64,000 nt of DNA from Stratiolaelaps scimitus. Lineage: Eukaryota > Arthropoda > Arachnida > Mesostigmata > Laelapidae. The notes under the pieces were generated by a model that made no database searches, had not been told where the DNA came from, and was given only the letters and a program-made list of their open reading frames with translations. A program made the translations under genes and the position numbers. Numbering within the stretch: the first letter of the stretch is position 1; the number at the start of each line of letters is the position of its first letter. Location of the stretch: positions 22,375,501 to 22,439,500 of the forward strand of contig JABWDB010000001.1 in assembly GCA_019614645.1 (NCBI GenBank), written 5' to 3'. Shown here one piece after another: positions 1 through 12,289 of the stretch.

Positions 1-686
1 GGCAGCGTAGGAAGGCCACGGGGCGACAAGGAACAATGGACGTATTTAATAAACGCTGACGCCTAACGAGTCTCAGATCGGCGTACGCGTGACAGGGAGA
101 GGACGGCGGGCGAGCAGCCCGAGTCACTGTCCCTCGGCTGCTCCCATGCCTGTGGAACTGGAGTGGCCGAAGGGTGCTGGCTGGCTGGCTATCTAGCTAG
201 CGGGACTCGTGGTGAACGAGCACACTCTGAAGGCTGGGAGCGCACGGACAATGGGGCCAGCGGACCGAGAGGCTGGCACCGCCCTGCCGAACGTTCCTAT
301 CCAGCGAATTGGGAAACCCGGTGAAGGGACATAGCGTGGGAGGGGATAGATGCTGGGGAAAACCGACTGGGACTGGGAGCCAACCTTTTGGACGACGACG
401 ACGGCGGAGGTCTCTTCGGTCTACTTGGTCAGACCGGCGGGACCCGCTGCTTCGCCAGCTAGCCTAGGGCCAATTGTTATGCGCGACACCTCGCTTAGAC
501 TCGACGAGCATCGCGTGTTTCCTTGTTTAGCCCTTGTGCATCTCTCGCCCTCTCTCTCGTTCCGGTCGCTCTGGCTCTCGTCGCTAGCTCTCTGTTCGTC
601 GCCGACGTCGTCATGCTTTGCTTATACTCAGACAGACCAGCTAACAATCTACATGTCTCCGCGCGTCTATGTGTCCACCTTTGCAG
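1..686 (+). other. Intron of the Kirre-like gene (partial)
   Basis: This is GC-rich sequence upstream of the acceptor at 685-686. No exon is visible: the frames that stay open here run straight across the acceptor and show no Ig-domain motifs. Confidence 0.6.
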
Positions 687-1128
687 GACATCACCAACGA
701 CTATCACGTGTACATAAAGGGCGCTCCGCGAGTCATCTCGCCACCACTGCAGTATGCGAGCGAGGGTGCGGAAGCTCGCGTCGAGTGTCTCGTTCAGGCG
801 GTTCCACCGGCGTCACGAGTGCAGTGGTTTAAGGACGGCATGCTCATTGACACCGATAAGATTCAAGGCTACCACATTGCTCGCGAGCCGCTGCCCAGCG
901 GCGAGCGAAACCTGCTCGTAATCGAGCGTGCCACCGCGAGCGATTTTGGCGAATACAATTGTACTGTACAAAACGCGTTCGGCGAGCACTCGGCGACAAT
1001 CAGCGTCGAGCGCGATCGCAGAGCGGCGACCACATTGCTCATGCTTGGGGCGACGGCAGCCGCCATCTTTATCGTACTGTTCGCAGTCACCATGACCGTT
1101 TGTCTCCGGAAGAAGCCACCGCCGCAGG
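687..1128 (+). CDS. kirre: Kirre-like exon: last Ig domain and transmembrane helix
   Basis: The acceptor is cctttgcag just before 687 and the donor is GTAAGT at 1129. Reading starts in phase 0 with DITNDYHV and ends in phase 1. The Ig fold shows GAEARVECLVQ (B strand cysteine), the WFKDG tryptophan strand, and SDFGEYNCTVQN (the DxGxYxC motif of the F strand). About 15 residues later a helix of Ala, Ile, Leu and Val runs to TVCLRKK, a stop-transfer signal. This fits the membrane-proximal Ig domain of the Roughest/Kirre family. Confidence 0.85.
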
Positions 1129-2439
1129 GTAAGTCTCGTTCTATTTTGCTCCGTTTTTGTCGTTTCGTCATACCTTTTTTTCTTCTCGCTGCTCATTTCA
1201 CGCCTGCTAATGTCCCTACCGCTGATACTACTGCTGCTGCTGCTAGATACATAGTCAGCTACTTACACAGAAGACCAGCAGCAGCAGCAATATCTGAAAT
1301 TAGAATGAATACCGCCACAGCAGCGACTGTTGCCCGATGATAAGCCGCCTGGCGACTTGTGGGGTGAATGCGAGAGACGGGCAGGCCAGTATGCGGTGCT
1401 AGCTGGGAATAGATCTTCTCTCAGAGGTTCCAGAGTTGAGTCGATTACTAAACTAGTGTGGAGGAAGAGACAGACATTCGTCTAGCGCCGTCTATCTGCG
1501 ATCAACTTCAGTGGCCCGGGGCAATTACCGTCTCAGAGTCCTTCCCGAGAGCAGAGCTCACACCGCTGCACCGCCTTTCTATTATATGACTGCTGCTCGC
1601 ATTCGTCTGGCCTATCTGAATTCGACCACAAGCATACGCGCATTAAGTTTGTCAGCTTCCATTAAAGTCTGCCAGTCAATCGAGCGATTTCGACCTTGCC
1701 GAAAATCACTTCGTGTATGAATCGAATTCAATCAATATATCCAATTATCATTATTGTGCTTTGCAGATTTCAAGGAGACCCCAAGCAAGCCGCTGTCCAC
1801 CGGCGGCTTAATGTCGGATAAGGATAATAATTCATCCGGCGGGGAGTCCGATATCAAGGTCGAAATTCGCACCGCATCGTCACTTTCCAACAACGAGAAC
1901 AACTCGCCACAGCACACGCCGGTGGCAGCTATGGACAGCTCATGGGATAGTGGAGTGCCGCCGGACGCTAGCACACTGCCCCCATATAAATCGCTCAATG
2001 ACTATACGTCTTCGCCCTATCAGACACAAGCGACAACTCTCTGCAACAAGCCTCCCGTGAGTATTCCTCTATTTTAGTTCGTTGGTCCATTCGTTTGCCT
2101 GTTCGAACTCACGTCGAGTGTAGTGCCATCATACGTTCTACATCGTACGGTAGCATGGATACTTAGCGAATGTTATCGCCGTTATTGCCCCCGTTACTCT
2201 CCCGAGTTCCACTTTTCATAGGTTTAGGTTGCTGCGCTGGCGCAGCAACGCTTGTACGCTGTACCTTTCCGAGGTAGTCGAATATGCCGGTAACGTCTGG
2301 TGACCGTTATACAAAACCTAGTGCTACGTCTCTCGACAAGAATACGGCCGCCTGCTCTCCGTCCCCCCGCCTTATAGCTATAGCGTCCGTACACACGCAC
2401 ACACCCCACTACACTAGGATACAATATTGGACGGGCGAA

Positions 2440-2471
<32 letters not shown>

Positions 2472-5400
2472 GACCAACATCGGCGCGATAAACTTTTCCG
2501 TATGGGAAGGCGAACGGCCTCTGCTTCGCCTCCAGCCTCGTATCCATCCACCGTGGTCTATAATCTCGCGTGTGTTGGCGGTTTCGTATATCTAGCGCGA
2601 GTAGTTCGCGTCAGACAGATAGCCAGCGCTCACACGACGATCGACGGTGCAATCAGTCAACATTCACCGTGCGTGATGTACGCATCCAGACACATATATG
2701 CTCGCTCTGCATGGCGTGTCTGTGGTAAAAGGATAATTTATGAGATAAGAGCCTACCCCCGACTCTCACACCGGCCTCTACTCTAGCCCCATTTAGATGA
2801 AGGGATTGCGCAGGCTGCCATTTTAAGCCAGTGATCCACTTGCACAGAATGACGTGCGTAGATAAGTTAGCATAATAATAATAATAATAATAATAGTATG
2901 ATAGCAAGTGAGACTTGGTAATTTTATCCATCTAAACATTAATGTTTTTTCCTAACTCAGTGCGCTCATATATATTTCTCAATCTGTCTGCGCCAGTCTG
3001 ATTGAAGAGGACTAGATGTAGCGTTCAACCGCTGCCTAATTAACGGAAATTATTTCGGACGGGTACAGCAGGTTTCCCTCCGCGTTCTTCTTCGACCGAG
3101 CTATCTTATGGTACATAGTATCTCCAACAAGCGAGTGGCCTCTACTATACTCGCTTGTGATAATTGCCGAGCTCGTTTATTCCACCTTTTCCCTACCCGT
3201 TCCATTTTCGAAGCAACTGAATTCGGCTTCTTTCTCCAGCGAGCAGTTCCTCCTGATCCCTGCTGGAAGTCAATGTCCTTCCAGGGTCTTCGAGCGCAGC
3301 ATCTACCATGCTGTAGTAGTATACATATGCAGCAATGAGGCTGCATGCAAGCCTGTTTCTCGGCGTTGCAGTTCTCGTTTGATTTCTCGCATTCTATTAC
3401 AATAGGTATTGTTGTAGTGTTTTCGACAGTAGCTTGGGTCCCGCGTTTACGTTCGAGCGACGTCGACGTCATAACGGGAAGAGAGGAGTGTTGAAACGAA
3501 GGGTTAGAGCCATGCCGGTCCTCGATAGTTGGCTATCGCTTCTTTCATAGCAGTCCTAAGCAGGCTACAACTAGGCCACCCGTTCACCCAATCCTTCAAA
3601 AGGCTCTCAAGAGAACACAGGAGAATAAGGCAGCGTTGCGAAGCATGTCCGAATGCGTTGTGGCGTCGTCTGTGACGCATTCATCCGATGTTTTTTATTC
3701 CTCTTGCCCAATTTGCGCTCCCTTAAATATTTCTTCCTCGCTTTGTCGCTTCTTATTATGGCACGTATGCTATCTTGCCACGAACCCCGCGTACCACGTG
3801 TCTAGAGTCGCTTTCATAATTCTCTTGTTGTTGTTTAGTTTTCTCGGGGCACTTCTCTATATCAAGTTCCCACAAATGCGTTCGACTGTGCGGTATGTGA
3901 CCCTTTTCAAGACTATATTATATAATATTTAATAAATTGCTATAAATTGCTCGTGCTTTCATCTTTCTCTCGAACTTTCAGGAGCCGCCTCAGCAGCAGC
4001 ACAGCGGAGGAGTGTATGGTAGCAGTAATGATGATGGTGGATGTGTAGTCGGTTCGGGCATCGGTGGCGGCGGTGGTGGCGGCGGCGGCTGCCTCAGCGT
4101 TGGGATTGGCGGTGGGCCCTGTGCAATGGGCGACTACATGACGGCGAACAGCGACTACGGCGTAATGCTGCCATTGCAGTCGCTGTCACCGCTTTCTCCG
4201 CATACGTCACCTGCGCACGCAGTTCATCCCCTGACCGCCCTTAACAGCGGTCTGCATATGTCACCCCAACACTTGGCGACCGTCTCATCGCATCAGCAGC
4301 ACAAACCACATGGTCCTGCCATTGGCCAGCAGCATCAACATCAGCACCAACATCAGCACTCACATCAACAGCAGCCGCCTCCATCGCAGCACCAGTTGCC
4401 CCCAATGCACCACCTACCCGTGATGACCAACAACTCGCTCTATGCTACTGGGGCGCTCAGCGCAGCGCTTATGCTGCCACAATATCCGCAGCAACCTGAT
4501 CCCAATCAAGCGTAAGTACGGCCATATATAATACATATAGGAAAGGCTAAGCTGGAGTGTTCACAAGTCGCAAACTCTACTTGGTCGGGTTGGCGACAAA
4601 TGCAACAAGGGCCGAAAAGAAACAATTACATTGATTACATTATCTTTATATTATATAAGAAAAACAGGCGAATGTCAACATTAACGATTATAAAATAACG
4701 CCTCACGAAATCACTTGTTAGTTCTGAGAATGGTTGAGACAAGCATTGTATTGCATTTGTGCGTGTTTATTTATCATGTTACCTCCATCCTCCACAGCCG
4801 TACACACCCTACACCTCAATCAACTTTAAGTATGATCGGTTAGGCTGGGAAGAAATACCCTCTCCAATTTCATCAGTCATCAATACGCTCATCGGCGCAT
4901 GGGAAGCACATATCAATGAAAGCATCGATATTTCCCACGCAAAATATGGCGATCTATGATTGATTAAGCTGGAAAACACTCCTCTCTCTGTGACGGCACA
5001 CGCTACTTATTATTCCAGCTAATTATTGCCTGTGTACAACTCGTTAGAAATTGTTGTATGCAGGATATACGCGTGGATTCTAAACATGTATGTATTTATA
5101 ATTTTTACGCGATACGACGTTTTACGACGCCTTACGTGGACGAGAAATGGGATCTTTTATGTACGCCACATGTCGTAATCTCAGAGACGACGAACTGCCT
5201 CAACAACCATCCATGTTATTTCACTAGCTGCTTGACACCCGATACATTTCTGCGTTTTCGAATACACAAGGGTGAAGGAGTTACGAGGCGAACGTCAATT
5301 CGTCCACAACGTAATATGGAATCTTTTGCCCATTGATCGAGTATCAATTTTTCCGCAGTTCTATCGTATCGTATTATAGAATTCATACATATGTAAACCT

Positions 5401-8400
5401 AACTGCTGTGACGACAACGCGAACATGTCACGGCGAGACAAGGGCAGGAGCGTTTTGTCACTTTTACGTAGCCTTTTGCCCTGCGGGACCACGTTGAACC
5501 GCCGCGTATTGCCGAAGATAGTCGGACGTTCGCTTGCAGCTCGGTGATGGTCAATTGTGGATGTTAGCGTGGTTTCTCGAAACGAAAAAATGCCAGGCGG
5601 ACCAGATCGATGAGACTTGTAGCAGAAGTGGTGCGAATTCTGTTTTGGTTTCCGATCAGGAGATAACTATATCACCAACATATATTTTATCCTGGCCGCA
5701 GTTTCCGCAGTGTCGGGGGTTATCATCAAAGGCCTCTAAAGGCCTTCGTCTGTTCGTATTCATCCGTTGCCTGCCACGAATCAATTGGCTGCAATGTGAT
5801 ACGGTGCCGTCCCCTATTTGTGACGAGTTTTTCGCACAATTTGCGAGACAGCAGTATGATTAGATCTGCATGTGACGTCTACAGGCAGTTAATTTTCGAT
5901 CAAGTTGTGCAGCTGTACGTTTTTTCTCGAAGAGGCGCATCCCACACATCCCTACGTGTTGTGACCGGGAGCGAGAACAGCTAACCGTGCGGTGAATAGA
6001 GCTAGAGGACCGCACAACAGAGCTGCCCTCCGTAGAATACTGTTCCCATCTCCCGTCATTCGTGACAATATAAAAACGTTGCTGACTACTACACGAGCTT
6101 GCGCTAGCCACTGGCGTCATCTGTGGCCTGGCGGGCTCGCATCGGGCTGCCGGTTTGTCCGACGGAATCAGACACTCGCGTGACCTTGACAAGAGGTGTC
6201 AATGCCGAGGACATCCCTACTCTCACTCACTCCCTCTCTCCATTTCTCTCGACCCTCTTCGAAGAGGGAGCTGGTGCAGAGTGCAGAAATAAGAACACTC
6301 ATCATGAACGCTGAAGTGTCGGACGGACCACCGAAAGGCTGACAGACCGGCAATGCGAGTCCCGCAGAAGAAGGAAGCTCCTCGCATTCTAACGGCAGGG
6401 GTTTAAGGACGGCGTGAGGTCGGCCCATGTCCGGTGGAGGTCTACAGGATCCACCACGGGCACAGTGGCGGCAGGAGAGGAGGGCAGTCAGAGTGGCAAT
6501 GGACCGGAGTCGTGGTTGGGGCTGGCGCGGGCATTTGCTACCAGTGAAGCAGAGAGGGAAGCAACGATGACACTCGGAATGGCGCGTACAGACAGCTGCT
6601 GACAGACAGCAAGCTGCAGCGGGGGCAATAGCATAGTTGGGACAAGGGAATTCTAGGGGGAATGGAATGGCGACGAAAGGTGGGCAACGCCGACCGTCAC
6701 GGTGATGGTTTGCGCAGGTGAGCTTACAGATGAGATATCCCCCCCATGGCTGTCCCAGCATACGACAACGACGAGCAAAATCCCCACTCCCACCTCTATA
6801 TCCCCTGCTCATACCTCGCCGCAGAGTGGAACAGCTCGGGCGGGATACGGTACTAGATATGTAGGTAGGCAGGTCGCGCCACCACCTGTCGCAGCCAGCC
6901 AGAACGGTGCCTACAACAAGCTTTCTGACGGGCGGGCGACCGAGCGATCCGGAGTTTTCGCCGGGACAGGGAGCACGCTACAGAGGATACAAGAGAGAGA
7001 ATAACAAATGCAAAAGCCAGAGGTTCGACGAAGAGGAACGAAAGACACACGGCAGAGAATTCCGTCCGACAGCTCGTGAGATACAGTCGCCGGCTTCGGG
7101 ACCTCATACTCTCCTCTCGTATGGAAGCACATGCCCCTATTGAGGCTCGCCAAGGGATAGTGGGTCACACCCGGATTCCCACTAACAAACGCATAGGCGG
7201 CAAGCGTTCCATCCAGAGTCTCGATCCTGCACAGCTGCGAGAGATTGCCGTTGTTTGCCTTGATAAACGGATGGCCAATAACCAAGTCAAAGTCATACAT
7301 GTCTCACGAAAATAGATAAAGCCGACATCCTACATTTGAAAAATGGCGGCTTCCCAATTTTGCTAATGTCTCTTTTTGTCCTTTAAAATACTCGCCATGC
7401 TCCTCCTTGTGGTAATGCATGAAGCTGGGCAAAAGAGGCAATAGTTTCTTCTTTAACGAACACTATTTAAAGCTTTCAATTTTTTTACATGTGTACACGT
7501 AAGATCGGAAAACAAGAAGTCGAGACCCGTAGAATTTTTCAAGTCAGGTAGATTACCTTAAGAGAGCTTAAGCATTGTAAAGTTGCAGCTCCTTTAATAA
7601 ACTAATAAAACCTTTAACCTTAATCCGAATAGATGGCCGACTGCATAGCTGGACTCGAGCAAGTTGTCAAGCCACTCGGCAGCTGGTGCTTGGTAGTTGC
7701 CGACCTGATGTGTATCGTCTCCACTCATACGCTCGGTTATTTGCCAGCATCATCCTTCAGTGCGTCATTCCTCATCTAAATAGACCTTAATCTCATTTTA
7801 CCGTTCACTATCGATAGCTACATCGACTTATAGCTAATATACTATTCCATTTCGCTATCTGTGTTCTGTCCCCTAGGCAATTATCGAATACCTTACCTTT
7901 CTCCCGACTCGATTGTATCAAAGCATTTCGAATTTTCCATCATCATTCTAGCCATCCGCTCTCTCCAGCCGCCTTTAAGTCAAAGGTTGCCAGGATATCG
8001 TGGTTGCACCGCTTGTTTTGCAGCACAGGAGTTGCTCGCCGTAGGAGTTCTCTCCTGGCAGTGTCGCTCATGTTTAATTAGCACCGCCGAAGAGAGCTGC
8101 CTGGACAAACGACTTATCCAGGCCGACGTTATTCAGCCTACCAAGCATTCACGCAAGCGAACTGACGAGCGCCAAGCTAGACAACGCTCGCGTTGATCCA
8201 AGCCGAAGTTGCTTCGTTGGTTGTTAGCCCATCCCTGTGCTACGCCACTACTGAAGCAGAAACAGGAGTGGCAGCGATATGGTTAGTCGCAGGATCATCT
8301 CGTTGTCCTCATCGGCGACTGACGCCGGCCCACATCTGGTTCGATGGCACAATTAGCCTGTTCGATAGCTACGATTCATCTAAGCGGACGCTCATTGGAC

Positions 8401-11400
8401 TGCACTGCAGTTTTCCGCTTCGTGCAGGATCAATACGGTTATTCCTGCGGCGACTCCGCCATTGCACACAGCAGTACAAGAACAGCAGAGTGGGGAGCGC
8501 AAGCAAAGCCAAATGGGTACATAATAGACACATACGTGTCGGTAGTTTTGTTATGTAATTTATGAACGTGCAATTATATTGATCACATATGACCCAATCA
8601 TCCCTTCATATACGTGGGCCAGCATAAGGTGACGAACCGTCATCGTCCTATCTAAGAGCAAGGTGCATGCTCCAGCTAGCCTTGACGTGAGACAGCATTC
8701 GTCACGAACGCCTCGTTTTTTTCCGATGCCAGTGTGCAGGATGGTGGGACGAGTCGTACTAGCGTGCCTCTGTCGATGAGTTCGACATAGACTCCTGATA
8801 TAAACATTGCCTCATCGTTGCTCAGACGTCACATTGACACTTTGTCGTGGCGCACGAGCAGTGTCGACCCTGCGTCCATTTGAGTTTCGTCGTCTGAGCT
8901 CCGGGTGCAACTTTTAATGTCACTCAATATAGTTTACGTCTCGATCTCCCTTCGTATCCCCGCGTATCTCGTGGTAACGATTTCGCCATTTCATTTACGC
9001 TTACACGCACCACATAATGAGGCCGCTGCAGTTTTCACCGAGGTGTTCTCGAGTTGACCCGGAATTGCTTGTTGTTGTTGTTGTTGTTGTATTGTCCACG
9101 GAATTGCTTTTTGTATTGCTTCGAGCGTGATTTCACCTGCATGCCATGTATATACAATGTGTAGGCTGATATTTCGCCTGAGCAAACGGGTGAAATAGTG
9201 CTTATACACGATGGATCTATTATGATGATTCATTCGATTACTGTGATGGCTGTGTACGTTGCTTATGTCGTTACCATCGGTTGTTATTCTGTTGTTTTTG
9301 TTTGGTCGCCAATTGCTCGGCCATGTTAGCACCCTTTGTCATCTTCTTAGTTCAGCGTTCGACCTCTCGCCCGCCGGCGAATTGCTTATTGGGAAAATCC
9401 GGTATTCTCCCAGCAGTAAAGCTATTCCTGTTCACGCAGCCACGCGGCCGTCTCGACTGTGAAGACTGAGACAGATGAACCATTGCCAATGAGCATATAG
9501 ATGAAATAGCAATAAGATGGCTACGGGTCAAGCAATTGGCCCATGTGAGCGCCCCTGTTCGAAGGCATAAAAGTAATCTTTCTTTTTAATATCGGTCATT
9601 ACTCAAACTTCCGTTCGCTAAACCGAGTGCATTGTATAAACAAGGACACCGAGGGCGTCTGAAGCGATGCTCATTCAACTCCTGCAGTGACTCGCGGACA
9701 TGATCGCGAACATGATTGTTGGTTTTCTCAGCTTTGTCTCTGCCATTCATAGTTGCATTTATTGATGTCGTCGGAGACCTTGTCTATACGCGCACTTGAT
9801 TTATCGACCGGGGGCTTGAGCAGTGGTCGAAATAAAATTGAAAAAAAAAATACTATTCTGCGTTCGACTAAAAGCCAGATACCTGCACTGTACCTCGTCT
9901 CACCTCGACGGCGCAATCAGTATATGCTGACACTGTTACTAACCGTAGTGTGTCAAGGCCAACTGAGGAACATGAGTCATATTTAATATTAATATTATTG
10001 TTATTATGAATAAAATATTATTGTTATTTTGAGGCGTTATCATCCAAAGTAGACTGCGACGGCTGTAGCGGCTGTAGGGCACAACGTGGCAACGACGAAC
10101 ATTTAGCAACTGCCGCTCGAATTCAGCTGAACAGCTGAATATCATCTGAAGGCGGATCAGACACTGTAATATTTTCACCCCACACAACACGACCCTAACC
10201 ACCACATTCATCGCATTCTCCGCTGGCTTCTTCTAATTAGATTGGAAACCACTAAAATCAATTTGAACGTGGCCTATCGGAACATCGGGATTGCCGTGTC
10301 TGGTCACGGAACATCGGGTATGCAGGCGTACAGTTGGGGCCTAGCTCACCAGCGGGCCCCCGTTGCCACCGGCAATCCCTCAAACAGACATACGCATCGA
10401 GATAAACTAAAACGAAGACGAACGAAGCGACTAACGGGAGAGGCCGAGAAAGGCGGCGGCGAGAAATATTCTCAGCCGTGTTACTGTGACTCAGAAGTGG
10501 TTCTGTCGATGTGTCGCTATCGGCTAGACAATTTACTGGGTAAACTGGTCGGCGATTGACGACGGTGGCAGGATGGCGGACGAACGATGATGCGTTCGAT
10601 AAACCACTCATTATTCACTGTTCGCCACGGCCGCCGAGATTCACATTCGGCGAAAGATATGGGGGTCTACCGCCACCTCAAGAGACCTCATCCGTTCTGG
10701 CGAACGTCGTCACGTGCGGAGCAATGCTTTTTTTTAGTCGCGAGGTCCTTTGCCGTACCGACTATTGCCGCCGTCGCCTCCGCCGCGGGCAACAGTCGGT
10801 GCAGCAAAGGACATAGCAGGCAATGCTGCTGCTGCTGCAATGGGCGTCATTATTGCTGCCGCGATTCTTGCAATGACTGATGCCGAGGCTGCTCGATACC
10901 CATCGTTTCAGCTGCAAGCGGCAATTTCTGCTTGCAACGGATGCGCCGTTGATACTGTTGCTAGACGGGGCGTGCGCGGCCGCCAGGCTGAAGGCCAAGG
11001 CTACGCCCACACTGGCACAGAGGGCCCGCAGGACGAACCCCTAAAATCGATGAAAATCGATCCCTGTCTGCGTGAATTCAACCCGTCCAGTGACACCAGT
11101 GATAAATTATCTAAATATTAAATACAGCACAGACATGCTCATATTCGGACGGGTCTAGAACGCGCACGAATTGTGTTATCAGACCTGTTACAATGTAATG
11201 TGTTTGTGTGTAAGCCAAATATGAATTGATCGGATCGGGTACGCGAATGCAATCGAAATGGAACGATCCTAAGATCGACGCTCGCTCGCTGTTATGGCCG
11301 CAGGCAGCGTAGTGAAACTAGACCGGAGGCAACACTTCAGATAAGGCCCATTAGATCAGGCATTTTTAATGTATTTACATATATGTGCGATGCAATATAT

Positions 11401-11681
11401 AATACATATTTGACAACTGTTATATTGTCGAATAGACACGTAGTCACTCGTTCGATGTTTTATGGATGCATCATGGGGCTCTGTCGCAAAGTCTAAGCAA
11501 GAACGGGCGTATTTACGCATTCAACATCGTAATGACGAGCAAAAGAAACCCCACAAACGTCTGATATAAGAATATATTCAATGAATTAGGATTATGTTCC
11601 ACCCGAGGGATGGTCGAAGTTGCCACTACTTCTAATATCGAGTAAGCAATACGAATTCACAATTCTTCCGACCTCAGTGAT

Positions 11682-11713
<32 letters not shown>

Positions 11714-12231
11714 GTACGTCCGTTACGTAACCTCGTCCATATATACCTTGGTTTCTTCATTCACTGATGCTCAAACATCCGTGCAGATGTCACCCAAAGA
11801 TAGGCAAAAACCTATGAGCATAAATCACCCTGCCCCCCCCCCCCCCCTGAAGTCCTGAAGAACGAATTTCTATACGATAGGATGCAGGTCATGCCTGTTA
11901 ATGTGGAGAGCATGTTACCATGTCTACATAACCAATCATATGCCTTCGGTGCGCCTATATGTTGCCACAGGCGTCATATGAATACGGTTGCAGAATAGAA
12001 CATCTGGCATCACGTCTCGTTTGTTCTTTCGCGACTGGCAATCGCACGAGGATATGGATGTGCGTGTACAGATGCAATATATTTATCTCAACATTGAAGT
12101 GGGAAAACAATTGGCCACTGGTGAATGCCTATGTTATTACCAAATATTCATTTGCGCACTGATGTACTATAGTTGTGCATATATATATATATATATATAC
12201 ATATCTATATATATGTATGTATATATATATC

Positions 12232-12289
<58 letters not shown>

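Larger units (their letters stand above)
2057..3981 (+). other. Intron of the Kirre-like gene with two microsatellites
   Basis: A 1,925-nt phase-0 intron. It contains a (CT)n tract at 2446-2471 and an (ATA)n tract at 2872-2895. No internal exon was recognised. Confidence 0.8.

Noticed and set aside
350..832. 160-codon plus-strand frame at the left end
   Set aside because: It overlaps the Ig exon in another frame and crosses the acceptor at 686. There is no domain.
4759..4959. Open frame with PYTPYTSINFKYDRL after an acceptor-like tccacag at 4796
   Set aside because: The frame does not match the phase-2 donor at 4511. In the matching frame it stops after about 15 codons, and no family similarity is seen.
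6168..6812. 214-codon minus-strand open frame
   Set aside because: Cys/Pro/Arg-rich with no domain pattern, in a GC-rich block where stops are rare. It is kept only as a finding about the block.
6702..7004. Possible Kirre exon with SISPAHTSPQSG and YGTRYV
   Set aside because: Plausible acceptors here are phase 0 or 1, not the phase 2 required by the 4511 donor. It would need an extra unsupported exon.
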